Shown in pieces: positions 1-11,917 of a stretch of DNA of 64,000 bases. The translations under genes were made by a program, and so were the position numbers. Origin of the DNA: Cocos nucifera (taxonomy: Eukaryota; Streptophyta; Magnoliopsida; Arecales; Arecaceae); contig QRFJ01002289.1 of the NCBI GenBank assembly GCA_006176705.1, positions 109,449 through 173,448 of the forward strand, written 5' to 3'. How positions within the stretch are numbered: the stretch's first letter is position 1; the number at the start of each line of letters is the position of its first letter. The notes beneath the pieces were generated by a model. That model was not told the origin of the DNA, made no database searches, and saw only the letters and a list, made by a program, of their open reading frames with translations.

Positions 1-2003
1 ACCAAAAGTTGGTCATGAAGGATATGGGTATATGTGTTTCTTAGACCTGAGATCACCATGGTGACTTGTAAGCAACTAACTATACTTAAGTACCGAACTA
101 TCTAAATTTCTAATTCAGTGATGAAAGGCTACTAGGTGCAGTCAAGTACTTGGCTTGTCGATGCGTGAGTCAAGATGGGATTGACTCCTCTAAGTATTGG
201 TGTAAATGCATCACTGTATTTCAATTTAGCAAATTCTCAATCACAGTAGTCCATATGATGGACGCTGAATTTTGATATACAATGTGAATGAATTTTTAGG
301 GTTGGTAGTTAACCCTAGATCATCCTATGAGCATCATGGTCAAGAAGATGAATTATACGGTAACCATATGCCATAGGTTCGTCATTATTGCATGATGATT
401 TTTTGACCTATTCGAACATCGGGTACCATTGCTAGGTAGTTAAATCGATTGGTATAGAAAATTAGTTTATGTGCTATCGATTTAGAATTCGAACCTAAGG
501 GGTCATATACAATAGGAGTTTCTACCTGATCTGATGGCTGATCGGGAGTTCCACTGGATTGGGACTCAATTATTTATTAAAAGATTAATTAGCAATTAGA
601 TTGCTAATTAGCTCAATTTGGTTGAGCAATGAGGAATTGATCAAGTTAAATTAAATTTGATTCAATTTAGTTGACCTGATTAAATCATGTGATGATCTAA
701 TTGCTTAGGGAGATGGATCCTAATTTGATCAGAGGTTGGACTCGATTAATTTCTAATTTGATTAGAAATTAATTAAGTTAGGTTAAGCCTAATCTGATTG
801 GATTTATCCTGATTTTAATTGATCAAGACAAATTGGTTTGGACGAAACCAATTTGATCAAAATTCAAAGCATGTTTGAATTCTCCCTGCGTCATGGACCT
901 TTGACCCATTCTCCTTCTGAATGCACATTGGGAATGTGCATGGGAATTCTCACACCAAGAAGCCTTCTACGCCCCTTCTCTTATCTCCTTCTGACTTGGT
1001 CCAGGGGTTGGATCAATTCAAAGCAAGTCGAATTTTGAATTCAACTTGATTTGTTAGTGTTTGAAACCACATCTCCCTCTCATCCTTATCTAGTCTCCAT
1101 GCCATTCTCCTTTTGTTGTCAATATTTTTTCATTGGCATGCACATGCAGAAGGAGAGTCCTTTTGCATGTTAAACATTGTGATGGGTGATGGAAAGAGAT
1201 AAGGGGTCCTCTTGAATTTTGAATTCCAAAGATTGGTTGAAACAAGTTTAACCAAACCTATCCTTATCCTCCCATGCATTGATGCCTATTAAAAGAGGAT
1301 ATTTTTTAGGCTTGCGCATGAGAGATTCCTTGGGAATGCATGGGGGTGCATGAGGTTTCGTGAGGGATTTTTGTAAGATAGAAATCAGAGAAGGAGCATC
1401 TCTTTTGGTGTGAGATTTTCTATAGAGAAAAAAGGATCAAGGTCCTTATGGGTGTGTGCTGAAACCTTAGAGTTGGGACTCTAAGTTTTGGGTGGAGAGT
1501 TTGAGTGTCAAATCTCCACCAACTTTCACCACAATCTTATCATCCTCCATTGCATTTTCTGATCTTCTGGAGCTTCCGGGAGATTAGAAGTAAATCATCG
1601 ATTGGATCAACGAAGATCAGCCATCGAAGGCCCCAGCGAGGAGCTAGCACTCTGAAAGGGCCGATTAAGACTAGGGGCTCTATGTGGACTCACCATAAAG
1701 GCCGGACACATGTGCATCTACAGCATGATGGGAGAGCATCTTTCAATGGATCTAGATTGCGGTGACCATCTATCCGTGCATAGGCACTATGTTCTTTACA
1801 TAGATCGATCAACAAATATAATTTGCTGATCGAAAGTATTTTATTTTTCTAATGCATATTAACATGTCAAAGATCCTGAGTATGATTTTATGATTAGATC
1901 ATAGCATGCATAGAATTAATTTTAGATAAATTCTGCTTTCGCTGTTATTAATTTTCAAAAAAATTTTGAAAGGCATGCCCTAAACCCTGCTAGGTTTCCT
2001 TCA
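1..2003 (+). mobile_element. Copia-A' 3'-terminal region with LTR (left, inverted copy)
   Basis: The stretch from about 318 to 2003 is matched in reverse complement at 52139-53680 and 44773-44945, where it lies just downstream of a Copia RNase H. It is therefore the terminal, LTR-bearing part of the same Copia family, here on the plus strand. The right border ends in TTTCCTTCA at 2003, where Gypsy pol begins abruptly. Bases 1-317 do not match the right-hand copy and are unassigned; they may be 3' untranslated element sequence. The start of the LTR could not be fixed. Small ORFs here (838-1038, 1505-1765) have no recognisable protein similarity. Confidence 0.7.
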
Positions 2004-2988
2004 TCAACTTCATCTTGTATCTCTGAAGGGCATTGAAGGTCTCCTTAAGATTGGCTATATGATTTGCTGAAGATTTGATCTTTACAAGCATGCCATCCAC
2101 GTAGACCTCCATGTTGCGGCCGATCTGCTTCTTGAAGATTTTATTTACCAATCATTGGTAGGTCGCACTTACATTTTTTAGCCTAAAAGGCATAACCCTG
2201 TAATAATAAAGACCACGAATAGTGATAAAAGTAGTTTTCTCCTCATCTTCTAGTGCCATCCGAATTTGGTTACAGTCGAAAAAGGCATCCATAAAAATAA
2301 GAAGCTCATGGCTCGAAGTTGCGTCCACTAGTTGATTGATTTTAGGTAGGGGATAGCTATCCTTTGGGCAGGCTTTATTCAACTTCTTGAAGTCGATACA
2401 CATTCTCCATTTATCGTTTGCTTTTTTGATGAGGACTATAGTAGAGATCTAGTTCAAATAAGAAATTTCTTGGATGAATCCAGCCTTAAGAAACTTATCA
2501 ACTTTTTTCATAATCATCTTCTATCTCTCAGGGGCATAGCTATGCATTTTTTCTTTTATCAGTCGATATTTGGGATCAATAGTCAGACGATGCTCCATAA
2601 CTTCAGCATCTATTCCAGGCATGCTAGCGGGAACCCAAGCAAAGATATCTGCATTTCTCTATAGGAAGTGGATGAGTTGCTCTCGTTTCTCTTCTTTCAG
2701 ATTGGAGCTGATCTACACCATATGCTTTTTGTTTCCATCATTTAAAGGGATTCAGATAAGATCTTCTATGGCTTTCTCCCATTCTTCAGTAAGGTTGTCC
2801 CGGGCATCCAGTCCATCCACTGGGGTTTGATTGAATGCCTCTTTGTAAAGCAATTAAGTAGCAATGCCTTGCCAGAGCTTGGTCTCCTCTGACTTCTCCA
2901 ATCCTGCAACTTGTTGGAAACTTCATTTTTCGATAATAAGTCAACACCACTACCCGTAGTGCATTTAGATCAGGTCTATCAAAAATTA
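2004..2988 (-). pseudogene. pol: Gypsy (Tat-like) pol fragment G1: protease end to reverse transcriptase
   Basis: Reading leftward, the fragment starts just after the protease, passes through the linker and enters reverse transcriptase. RT blocks are clear: the primer-grip side FKKLNKACPKDSYPLP, the first catalytic Asp in FMDAFF, and VMPFRLKN. An in-frame stop follows ATYQ at about 2152. The catalytic YVDD box reads YVDG, so the second active-site Asp is lost. The stop and the YVDG change are both shared with the fragment at 43788-44772, which points to duplication of one damaged locus. The fragment is cut at 2004 by a Copia LTR and at 2988 by a Gypsy LTR, at exactly the junctions seen on the right. 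It is not functional. Confidence 0.85.
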
Positions 2989-4030
2989 TGATAAGTGGTA
3001 AAAATATAATAATAAAAGTATTAAATTATAAAATAAATTAACTTATTTTTAAGAAATTGATACTTTTATTGGAAAGAAGGCAGTCAACAGAAAGATCTTA
3101 TTTTTCTCATTCATGTGAAATTAGTTTCAAGCAAAACGGACTTCAAACCAGCTCAAAATTAAATTTTAAAGGAAATAAAGAAAAAAATAAAAAAATTAAT
3201 ATTTAAATGCCAGCTGGTTTGATTCAAATCAGCTCAACAAATCGGCCCAGCCCGACTGCAACAGAACTAAACCAGATTGCCAGCAAACCGCCCAGCCCAG
3301 CCAGACGTCAGCATGATGTTAGAAACCATCGTGGCCCATAAATCACTACAGTAACCTGGGCAAGGGGTATATCGAGGATTTCAGGAGGGTGAGTGCACTC
3401 CGATTGGTTGAAGGAAGCAGTGGTCTACCCAATGCTGGGCTTGCGATCGATCCATAAAGGGCATTCTAGGAATTTTACAAGATCGATGATTGCTGGCACT
3501 CCAATTTTGATCCGATGGTCCCAATTTTAGCACGATCATGCGGTCAAGAAGGCTGCCGATCGGGATCCAATGGCTGACAGCAAATTTGATTTTTAACTAT
3601 TGTTTGTAGCTCTCCTAGGTGCGCTCCGACGGCCCAAATTCACTGATTAAGGAAGATTTGACGGCTGAGGCTAAATTTGATTGAAACTGGATTTTTAAGA
3701 AGGGTTCTTAGGTGGTTTTTGATAAGTTGGATGTCGATCTAATGGCCAGAACTATCCAGAGCTTTATTTGACTTCTTTAAGGAGTCTAAAATCTAGTTTT
3801 AAGGGGATTCCTACTAGAAATCTTCCTCTTTAGGCTATAAAAAGCTTGCTGTCGATCAAAGAGAGAGAACCTGTAACAGAGAGCCTGAGGAATAGAAAAC
3901 AGAGAGTTGAGAACAAAAGGAAAACAGGGAGAAATAGAGAGAGGGTTTAGGGAGAGAAGAAATAGGGCTTTTATTTTTCTTTCCTCTTCTTTTTTTCTTC
4001 CAATACCAGTCACGGGTCTTCTTCACAAGT
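2989..4030 (+). mobile_element. Truncated LTR of the LARD-2 Gypsy family
   Basis: It begins TGATAAGTGG after a flank ending AATTA, the reverse complement of the LARD-2 right border at 43782/43783. It matches the LTRs at 36437-38319 and 41897-43782 but holds only about 1.04 of 1.88 kb. A TATA box (CTATAAAAAGC, 3835-3845) sits in the expected place. Homology stops near 4030. The ORFs here are read antisense to the LTR and recur in the other copies only because the DNA does. Confidence 0.75.
3835..3845 (+). promoter_or_regulatory. LTR TATA box
   Basis: CTATAAAAAGC lies in the truncated LARD-2-type LTR at the same relative place as in the two complete LTRs (minus strand, 37464-37474 and 42915-42925). 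Its role as core promoter is inferred. Confidence 0.5.
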
Positions 4031-4608
4031 TTCAGAATCTTAGAGGCACACATAAATTTATAGAATGGAGGCACACAAAAAAGGTTGGGCATTGGAACTT
4101 ATTTCAAAATGAATAGGAGAGAGTTTTAAGGATTTAAAACTCTATCTTATCTTCCCATGTTTGACCAATTCAAACAAGATTCTAAGTCAACCAAAGAGAT
4201 GGGGCATTCAACTCTTATTGGAGTGAAGAATCTCATGCCAATATGAGAAAATTATGGTGTGGAAAATCAAATAGGGCATGGCTTCTTAGGTGCAAGAGAT
4301 GAGGAGAAGTCCTAGTCCAACTAGGACTCTTCAATTAAGATTAGGTCAAACCGAAATAAGTCCTATTCTAATTAGAATTAACTCAACCTAATTGAAGGCA
4401 ATATTAGTCCAACTAGAAGCCTAATTAAATTAGATTAAATCATATTTAAGTCTAATTTAAATTTTAACTTAATTAAAAATTAGGTGCACTCAATTCCAAA
4501 TTGAATAGGTATTCAATCTCCCTTGTAATTGGCTTATCTCATAAATCAATTAGACTTGACCCAATCAAGACCAAACTAATTCTAATTGAATCTAATTCAA
4601 TTAGACTC
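4031..4608. other. Unassigned AT-rich repeat, possible Copia LTR scrap
   Basis: No coding similarity is visible. The sequence has the look of a plant Copia LTR: repeated AATTAGAT-type runs and a short inverted motif around 4311-4331 (AGTCCTAGT/ACTAGGACT) like the one in E-family LTRs. It has no second copy in the window, so it stays unassigned. It separates the inverted left arm from the Copia gag-pol scraps. Confidence 0.3.
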
Positions 4609-4633
4609 NNNNNNNNNNNNNNNNNNNNNNNNN
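4609..4633. other. Assembly gap (25 N)
   Basis: A run of N inside the Copia integrase remnant. The minus-strand reading GPFDVPARGNFVYS stops at this gap. Confidence 0.99.
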
Positions 4634-4860
4634 GTAATGAGTAGACAAAATTGCCTCTAGCCGGCACATCGAATGGGCCGCACACATCAGTATTACGAGG
4701 CAAGGAGATCTGTGGCCCTCTCCCCATGTCCAACAAAAGGAGTTTAGTCATTTTGCCTGAAGACAAGATCACAAGTTGGATATGACTCAAAAGTCAATGG
4801 ACTCAATAGCCCATTTTTCTCCAATTTGTTAATCTATCTTCTGCTATACTGACCTAATCT
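4634..4860 (-). pseudogene. pol: Copia pre-integrase/integrase remnant (element E0)
   Basis: The minus strand reads INKLEKNGLLSPL, then TCDL...AKMTK and, after a frame break, DVCGPFDVPARGNF. These match the GAG-pre-integrase zinc-binding segment followed by the start of the Copia integrase core, whose first catalytic Asp lies in the DVCGP block. The reading needs a frame change and contains stops. The remaining pol (integrase core, RT, RNase H) is missing: sequence beyond the N gap is unrelated. This is the downstream end of the surviving 5' half of E0. Confidence 0.65.
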
Positions 4861-4869
4861 CAGGTGCCA

Positions 4870-5790
4870 TGAGATATCTATCGTTATGGACTATCCCTAG
4901 GTCATGTTGCATTTCACGTTTTTGCTCGGAATATGAGCATACCTCCAGAAGCCTTCCTTCTTGTTCTTTAGGGGCCAGGTAAGTAAGGCAATTCCGCGTT
5001 CCAAAAGGCGTCGCTGTTGCAATGGAAACACTTTCCTTTGCCATCGACCTTCTTCTTGTTCGTGCCTTCTTCTTCTTTGATCCTTCTACCTTTTGCTTTT
5101 CTAACAGACTTCTTTTTCTTTTCATAAGACTTTCTTTTGCGAAGAAGTCCGTTTATAGCAAGAAACTGAAGCCTTTAGAACCTTCATAGAAAGACTCAGC
5201 GGTAAACCAGCATCACTTCAACTCGGCCAAGGGAATTTTGTGAAGTTTATGCATGTGGTAATCATGCATGAATTGCCCATATGCATCAGTCAAAGATTGC
5301 AGAATAATATGTTCTGCAAATCCAAGTCCAACTTCACACACGAGCTTCTCAAAGCTTCTTCCCATGTCTGATCATTGGCAGACAGTGATCTTGCTGACTG
5401 CCGCATCCACGGCAATCTAGCCTTAAAAAGTTATTGTGATGATATTTTGGCTGCGCGACTCTGTTTCAATCACCAACATCTCCTGCCAGGTGAGCCAACA
5501 TTTGGCGAGCATCCCGATTATAATTTCATGTTGGCACTGTGAGCTATCAGACATCGGCCAACATGTTAGTATCTGGCCTTATTGTCTTCGTCAATCCATT
5601 TTTCCAGAGACGCTCTCTGTTCAGTGGATAGACGAGCTGGTAAGGTGGGAGGGTCCTGATCCAAAACATGTGTTAACTTATCTGAACCCAAAATAATTTT
5701 GTAGTTCCTAAGCCAATCTTTATAATTGGTCAGTCAGTCTATGTGTGTCTAGAATACGTGCCAGTGGGTTGGACGCAGACATTTTCCTGT
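4870..5790 (-). pseudogene. gag: Copia gag remnant (element E0)
   Basis: The minus strand encodes a degenerate Copia gag. Upstream is a segment like SDKLTHVLDQDPPTLPARLS followed by EKWIDEDNKARY, the usual N-terminal part. Next comes QSLTDAYGQFMHDYHMHKLH, the UBN2-type capsid segment, then a basic Lys/Arg run. A nucleic-acid-binding zinc knuckle begins KCFHCNSD, and its remainder is shifted in frame. Several stops and frameshifts interrupt the reading, so no intact protein is made. It lies in the expected order: LTR, PBS, leader, gag, integrase, all on the minus strand. Confidence 0.65.
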
Positions 5791-7640
5791 AGAGAGTCAA
5801 AGATTCTAGTTAGATACTGTAATTTTGACTTGACCAATTTATTTAGGGATTTTATTTTTAAACAAATTAGCTTCCACTATTTTCTCGGATCCCTACACTC
5901 CCTCTGTAGAGATGCGAAAATCTCACGATTGATGATTTTCTAGTGGGTGGTGCGGTCTCACCAACTGACTCATCACCTCACCTAACAGTTATTGGTGATG
6001 GGTTAGCCAATGAGTGAACAACTCTTGTTCAATGATTCTCTAATCATGGTGCACCCAAACTTGGTCTCTAATTCATGAATCTCACCGTATCCGAATATTG
6101 ATCCACTCCTTAGTTAAGTCAGACCCACCATTTGCATAGACTGGGTTCCTAATTGGGTCTCTCACCGTATCCGGAATATTGAGCCCAACTCATCCTCCAG
6201 CCCATAGCATCCAATGCCTAATAGACATGGTTGCGTCTTCCGGTGCAACTGAGCCACTGTATCCAGCCGAGAACAATCAACCCCGGAAGGGCCCGCATGT
6301 CTACAATGTGGAAGACCTCGGACTTAATCTTTTCTTAGGGAGAATTGATTCAGGTCTCATTAAACTAGACTTGGCTTAGTCATAATAATTATGACTAACC
6401 TAGTGGCATGGGTCAGCTCGGATTATTAACCACCTCAGATCAGAACTGTGTCAACAGATATGGCCAGGTAAGTGAGACCGGTGGAAGGAATATGCCGTTA
6501 ACTCGCACAAGAACGCATTCAGGTCGAGTAGCTTCCAATTAAAAACCAGTCGGTCGTCTGTGCCAAACTTACCTTAGACACCAAATTGTTGAGCCAGAAC
6601 CAATTGGGTTAGGCTATAATCCAGACTCTAACCTCTGAGCCTAATTAGGTCTTGCTTGATCGTGACTCGATCTTACCCAGACTTAATCCTATTAGGCTGT
6701 CAATTTAAGCATTGTTGATCCCATCTAACCAACTCTTGATTCGGTTTGATCAACCGCTTAGACCTAATTGAGCTACCAAGCCCGAACCAGTATTATGAAT
6801 ATGTCTTAGATCTGAAATTCTCAATTTTAGACCTAATTAATATTCCATAAACTTAATTCTTAATTAAGTTGGGTTCATAAACAAAATATGCACAATAAAT
6901 CCTAGGGTTTCAGGATCTAAGGGTTTGCAGAAAGTAAGTTTTGGGTTTCTGATATAGGACGAACACGCAGCACCCCTACACGTCATAAGAACACCCCATC
7001 GAATGGGAAGAGAGGGCCTTCAACTCTTTAAACCCTTCTTCGTTCTTATGACCGGACGGCCAAGAGGAACGCCTTAATCAGGAACATGTAAATCTACAAA
7101 ACAGTTATAGATCTATATCATATATCTCATATACAAATTTAGATCTAATCAAGGCATATTTTGCATACATCTCATGTATCATAATCATGCATATTTTCAG
7201 ATCTAAATTATCACATAATAATCTAAAAAATTAGATTTAAATTGATCTAATCAAAATAAATTCTAATCTAGACAATTATGTAGAACTATTCTACAACTAG
7301 TCTAGTCATGCATCTATCATATCTCATATGATATTTAAAATTAAATAATTTTTATTTGCTGTTTATCAGATGTTATTATAACACTTATAATATCAGAAAA
7401 TAGTAAATAAGAAGATCTAAAATATGATTTAATCATATTAAATCAAAGACATGCAAAACTATTCTATAGAACTATTCTATTCTAGAACTAGTCATGCATA
7501 TCTTCATGTTCTTAGATCCAAATCATTTAATTTTAATTTTTCTGATTTCAGATCTGATCACATCTCATGTGACATCTGAAATCACTTTATTTTCTAATTA
7601 AAATAAAATTAAAATCAGATCTAAACAATTTTAGAACCAT
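5791..7640 (-). other. Copia E-family 5' leader (element E0)
   Basis: This lies between the PBS at 7641 and gag. No gene is visible. About 6190-7640 is matched in reverse complement by 58709-60146, the leader of E1, which fixes it as element sequence. It includes the shared block around 6180-6300 and another around 6960-7090. ORFs here (for example 6179-6379) are chance readings. The stretch 5791-6190 has no second copy in the window. Confidence 0.65.
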
Positions 7641-7653
7641 GGCTCTGATACCA
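7641..7653 (-). promoter_or_regulatory. Primer-binding site of E0 (initiator tRNA-Met type)
   Basis: Read on the minus strand it is TGGTATCAGAGCC, the standard plant Copia primer-binding site, two bases from the LTR edge at 7656. It marks the neighbouring LTR as the 5' LTR of a minus-strand element. Confidence 0.9.
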
Positions 7654-7655
7654 GT

Positions 7656-9934
7656 TGAAGGGAAATCCTGATTTCCCGGTCCAGGTTCGTCCAGATCTGA
7701 TTAGATCAAGAGATATATTTCAAAAATTTTCTCTTGATCTCAATCAGATCTTGATATGTTTCAGATCTGATTCTTATTATTTTAATAAATAAAATAAAAT
7801 AAGATAAATTAAATCAAATTCAATTTACCTGATTTGGGTAATCCTATTACCCTGTAGATGATCCTGATTGCAGCGGAAGGTTCTGGATCTTAGCCACGCA
7901 AGCGCCTGGCCTCTACCGGTATCCACTCGGGTTGGATCTGGAGATCCTCTTCTTCTCTATCACACCTCCAAAAATCAGATCTGGATCTGATCTGGAGGAT
8001 CTTCAAAACTCTTTTGAAGATCTGCAGTCGTCCTTTTGCAGCAGCGCAGCCTTCTTGCTTTTGATCGCCTTTCCTTGATCTGAATCGCACCAAACTAAGT
8101 CCAAAACACCTTTTGGACGTGGAGAGCAAGGGGAGAAGAGAGTATGGCATGGAGAAGGAGGGGAGAGGCAGCCTTGGACATGGGAAATCTCTATTGAATT
8201 CACTTAGGATTAGGGTTGGGCGCAGGGTCTTATTTATAGACCTCTTGTGATCCAACTCCTCTTCCTCTCAACCAATCACAACCCTTTGTGAAATCAGATC
8301 TAAATCTGATTGGTTGGAATAGAGACCCCTGGATTCCTCCTTAGAGGGCGCCTAAGACCAGTCAAACTGGATTCTTAGTAGAACTCTGATTGGAATCCAA
8401 AAGGGAGGTGGAGTCCTTGTCCAACAAGGACTCCTAGGCGCCTCCTACTTGGGCTCACGCCACCCTTGGCGTGCGCCCTTCTCCTTGCCAGGTTCTGGCA
8501 GGGGGACAGGCCCCCACCAGCTCTCCAATAGGTGCATGACATGTGGTCAAAAGTCAAAGGGTGAATGGTCAACGTTTGACCAGTCAAAGGTAGACTTTTG
8601 ACCAAAGTCAAAGAACAAGAAATGGCAGGTGACCAAAAATGGCAGGTAATGTCTTACAAATAAGACAACCTATTCTGACTTGGACAACCTCCAGTCAGAC
8701 CATATGAAGGCCTCTGATTGAGCACAAACTCCTTTGGCTCAGTCAGGACAACTTATTTATGATAGTAAAAGAAGAACGTTAGGTTCAATCGAGTGCTAGC
8801 ACGATTTCCTTGAACCTAATTGAATCTCATTCAGATCAATTGAACTAGATCAGTTCAATTGATGATCACCAGATTCAAACCCTTGTTTGTGTGACCCAGT
8901 TAGGTTCAGTTCTGTATGGTAATGGGATATGTCATGATCTCTATCATCGACATCATCGAAACTCCTTTCGATGGATCAGAACTCTTCTGATTCGAACAGC
9001 TAGAATGATCGATCATCTAAATCATTCTAATTGCTCCCAAAATCCACCAGTGACACCTAGCAGTATATGGTGGCAACCCATCAGAGCTGAATGCGAACCT
9101 CTTGGTGCAGCTACCTGTGTGATTCAGTTCTTCTATCTTGAGCCCCGATCAGATTAGGGTTAAGGTGAACTCGTCAAACCCTAGTCTCTGTCATATGATG
9201 TAATCATTCGATTCGAGTCCAATGTGAAAATCTAAATAGAAACTCTTTCTATTATTTCACTCTACCATGGCCATGGATTTCTGGACTTGATTCTCATGAT
9301 CATCATAGGGCTACTCCTCTACCACCGAGGTAGATAGATCCCATCTTGATGCAATCCAGTTCCTACAATGAACATGTCATAGCCAACATACACCTCAGGG
9401 TTCCATATGGCTAGGAGATCGAGTAATGGTGTAGTCAAACTATAACACCCTCAAGGTGAACTGCCGATGCATCTCAGGTCAAAGAACCAGACACACTACT
9501 GCAGCATCGAGTCAGTCATTGACGAGAAGGTAGACTCCCTAATGACTACTCGAGGTGGTCACGCTCAGTGCCCTCGTTCTCTAACGAGTACCTGTACTCT
9601 CGCTCCGATGTCTCCACACCGTAGACTCAAGACTCATCTACTAAAGAGAAGCGATCGTACACCAACCTTCCGGATCAATCACCATCCTCGTGATGATCCT
9701 ATGGTCGGGAGCTGTTTATGAGTTAATAATGATTATTCATGTCTTAAATTTTCAACTCTTGAAAATATGAATTATCATTACCATTAACTCAAAGGATGTA
9801 TCACAGACACTAAATACACATGTGTGATAGAAAATAACCCATTTCATTAATTATAGTCAAAATTATAATTTTGCCCCTAGAAGTGTATTACAAGTGTCAG
9901 CCAATTCTGGCTTCTAGGGCACATATATCTAACA
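7656..9934 (-). mobile_element. E0 5' LTR (E-family Copia, 2279 bp)
   Basis: In element orientation it starts TGTTAGATATATGTGCCC at 9934 and ends TTTCCCTTCA at 7656, next to the PBS. Matching LTRs lie at 18149-20109, 20676-22970, 56397-58694 and 60147-62425. It contains the W-box array (8546-8612) and the palindrome block. The flank at 9935 is GTAAT, a candidate target duplication, but E0's other end is lost. The insertion split Gypsy G3 in its protease region. ORFs inside it at 8375-8611, 8891-9157 and 9467-9721 recur in every copy and resemble no known protein. Confidence 0.9.
8546..8612 (-). promoter_or_regulatory. W-box array in E0 LTR
   Basis: Repeated TTGAC/GTCAA cores in alternating orientation within about 67 bp of the U3 region. 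The best-described copy is at 57721-57790. WRKY factors are the known family binding TTGAC(C/T); activity here is inferred. Confidence 0.5.
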
Positions 9935-11604
9935 GTAATAACATTGGTTGTAGCTACAGGATAATATCTGAGACAGTCCAAGGCATAGGTAGACTTTCTG
10001 GTAGTAAAAGCTCCACCAACTTACAATGCAATTCTTGATCGACCTAGTCTAAACGCGCTTCAGGCAGTGGTGTCGACCTACTATTTGAAAATAAAGTTTC
10101 CAACAAGCTATGGAATCAGAGAAGTCAGAGGAGATCAAGCTCTAGCAAGATATTGCTACTCAATCACCTTGTAGAGGGATGAGCAGTCAGATCCTTGTCT
10201 GGTTGACGGGTTGGATGTCCATGATGATCTAACCGAAGAGTAGGATAAGCCCATGGAAGACCTTATTTCTATCCAATGAATGACAAGAATGTGGAGCACA
10301 CAGTACAGATTGGGTCCAACCTGATGAAAAAGATATGAGAGCAGCTTGTCAAATTTCTATAGAGGAACGCAGATGTTTTTGCTTGGGTCCTCGATGACAT
10401 GTCGAAAATAGATGCTGAAGTTATGGAACAATTGATTCCAAGCATCGATCAGTGAAGGAGAAGATGCATAGCCATGCCCCAAAGAGACAAAAAATAATTG
10501 CAGAGAAAGTTGACAAGCTCCTCAAAGTCGGATTCATCTGAGAAGTCAACTATCTAAATTGGGTATCTAACATCATGCTCGTCAAGAAGGCAAACGGCAA
10601 GTGGAGAATGTGCATAGACTTCAAAAAGCTAAACAAAGCCTACCTGAAAGATAGCTACCCCCTGCCCAGGATTGATCAATTGGTGGATGCGACCTCGGGC
10701 CACGAGCTTCTCACTTTCATGGATGCCTTTTTCAGCTATAACCAAATCCAGATGACATCAAAAGATGAGAAGAAAACTACTTTTATTACTGATCGTGGTC
10801 TTTACTGTTATAGGGTTATACCTTTCAGACTAAAAAATATAGGAGCAACATATCAATACCTGATCAATAAAATCTTCAAGGAGCAGATCAGCCACAACAT
10901 GGAGGTATATATAGATGACATGCTTATCAAGAGCCGAGCTTCAATAAATTACATTACTAATCTTGAAGAAACCTTCAGCGCCCTTAGGAGGTACAAGATG
11001 AAGCTGAGCCCAACCAAGTCTATCTTCAGCATGACTTCGAGAAAGTTTTTGGGATTTATGGTATTGAACGTGGAATTGAAGCAAATTTGAAGAAGATTCG
11101 GTCCATTCAAGAGATGACTACTCTAAAATCAATCAAAGAGGTTCAGCGCTTGACCAAAAAGGTGGTAGCCCTGAACCGCTTCATCTCGAGGTTGGTCGAG
11201 CAATGCATGCCCTTCTTTTAAGTCCTAAAATAGCCGAAGAACTTTTGTTGGACCATTGAATGTCAACAATCCTTTAAAGAGCTCAAGGACTACCTCTGCT
11301 CACCTACCCTATTAGCAAAGTCCAAACTTGGAGAGGGATTATTTTTGTACCTGACGGTCTCTCCAGTGGCCCTTACGGTAGTTCTAGTCAAAGAAGAGGC
11401 AAAAGTATAGAGGCTGATCTACTACATAAGTCGAGTCTTGAGGGACGCCGAGACCAGGTACACTAAGTTAGAAAAACTAACATTTTTCTTACTGATTGCA
11501 GCTTGGAGACTTTGACCTTACTTCCAAGGGCGCACCATAACCCTCCTTACTGATCAACTAATCAAAGTAGTTCTTCATCGTACGAATGCCTCTGAGAGAA
11601 TAGC
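9935..11604 (+). pseudogene. pol: Gypsy (Tat-like) pol fragment G3: protease end, RT, RNase H
   Basis: The reading starts in the protease tail (VDFLVVKAPPTYNAIL), continues through the linker, and gives a 171-residue open RT piece at 10575-11090. In that piece FKKLNKAY lies near residue 17, the first catalytic Asp is D50 in FMDAFF, and an intact YIDD box sits at 112-115. A one-base shift near 11055 ends the frame. The sequence continues as the RT thumb and RNase H-like domain (RFISRLVEQCMPFF; YFQGRTITLLTDQ). Several stops are present. It is cut on the left by E0's LTR and on the right by a Gypsy LTR fragment. Unlike the G1 and G2 copies it keeps both Asp residues of the RT box. Confidence 0.85.
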
Positions 11605-11917
11605 GAAATGCACTTTAATTATTGTTCTTTATTTTACTGCAAGTAGATGCTAAGATCTAATTAGTAGATCTTAGTACCAAGTTTACTTTTCTGCATAATT
11701 TAATTTTTACTTTATAATTTTAATTTTTAATTTTTGACTTTAAATTCTATTTTTATTTTTTATTTTTTTAAGAAAATAAAAGATTTCAAATCTAAAAATA
11801 CCAGCTTCCCTATGGATTCAATCCGACTCACTGTTATCTATGCATTTTTAATTATTTTAAGAAGTCAGATTAAACTGATAAACATAATATCTTAATGACA
11901 ACATCATGTTCCTATCA
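11605..11917 (+). mobile_element. Fragment of a LARD-1-family Gypsy LTR
   Basis: The reverse complement matches the first ~300 bp of the LTRs at 44951 and 50539, including the block with 'gatcttagtaccaagttta' and the terminus CCTATCA at 11917. It abuts G3 pol abruptly, so it is a truncated LTR end. More diverged than the two LARD-1 LTRs are from each other. Confidence 0.65.

Noticed and set aside
3786..4013. Basic ORF repeated at 37287-37523 and 42693-42974
   Set aside because: It is antisense to the LARD-2 LTR and spans its TATA box and CT-rich leader. It is a repeat of LTR DNA, not a gene.
4844..5125. Lys/Arg-rich ORF that looks like a nuclear protein
   Set aside because: It is the basic linker and zinc-knuckle region of the Copia gag read through frameshifts.
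8375..9721. ORFs of 78-88 codons conserved in all E-family LTR copies (also near 18871, 21846, 22503, 56610, 57191, 60867, 61383 and 61959)
   Set aside because: They lie inside LTRs, overlap the W-box and palindrome DNA, run in different frames and strands, and resemble no protein. Their conservation reflects recent shared descent of the DNA.
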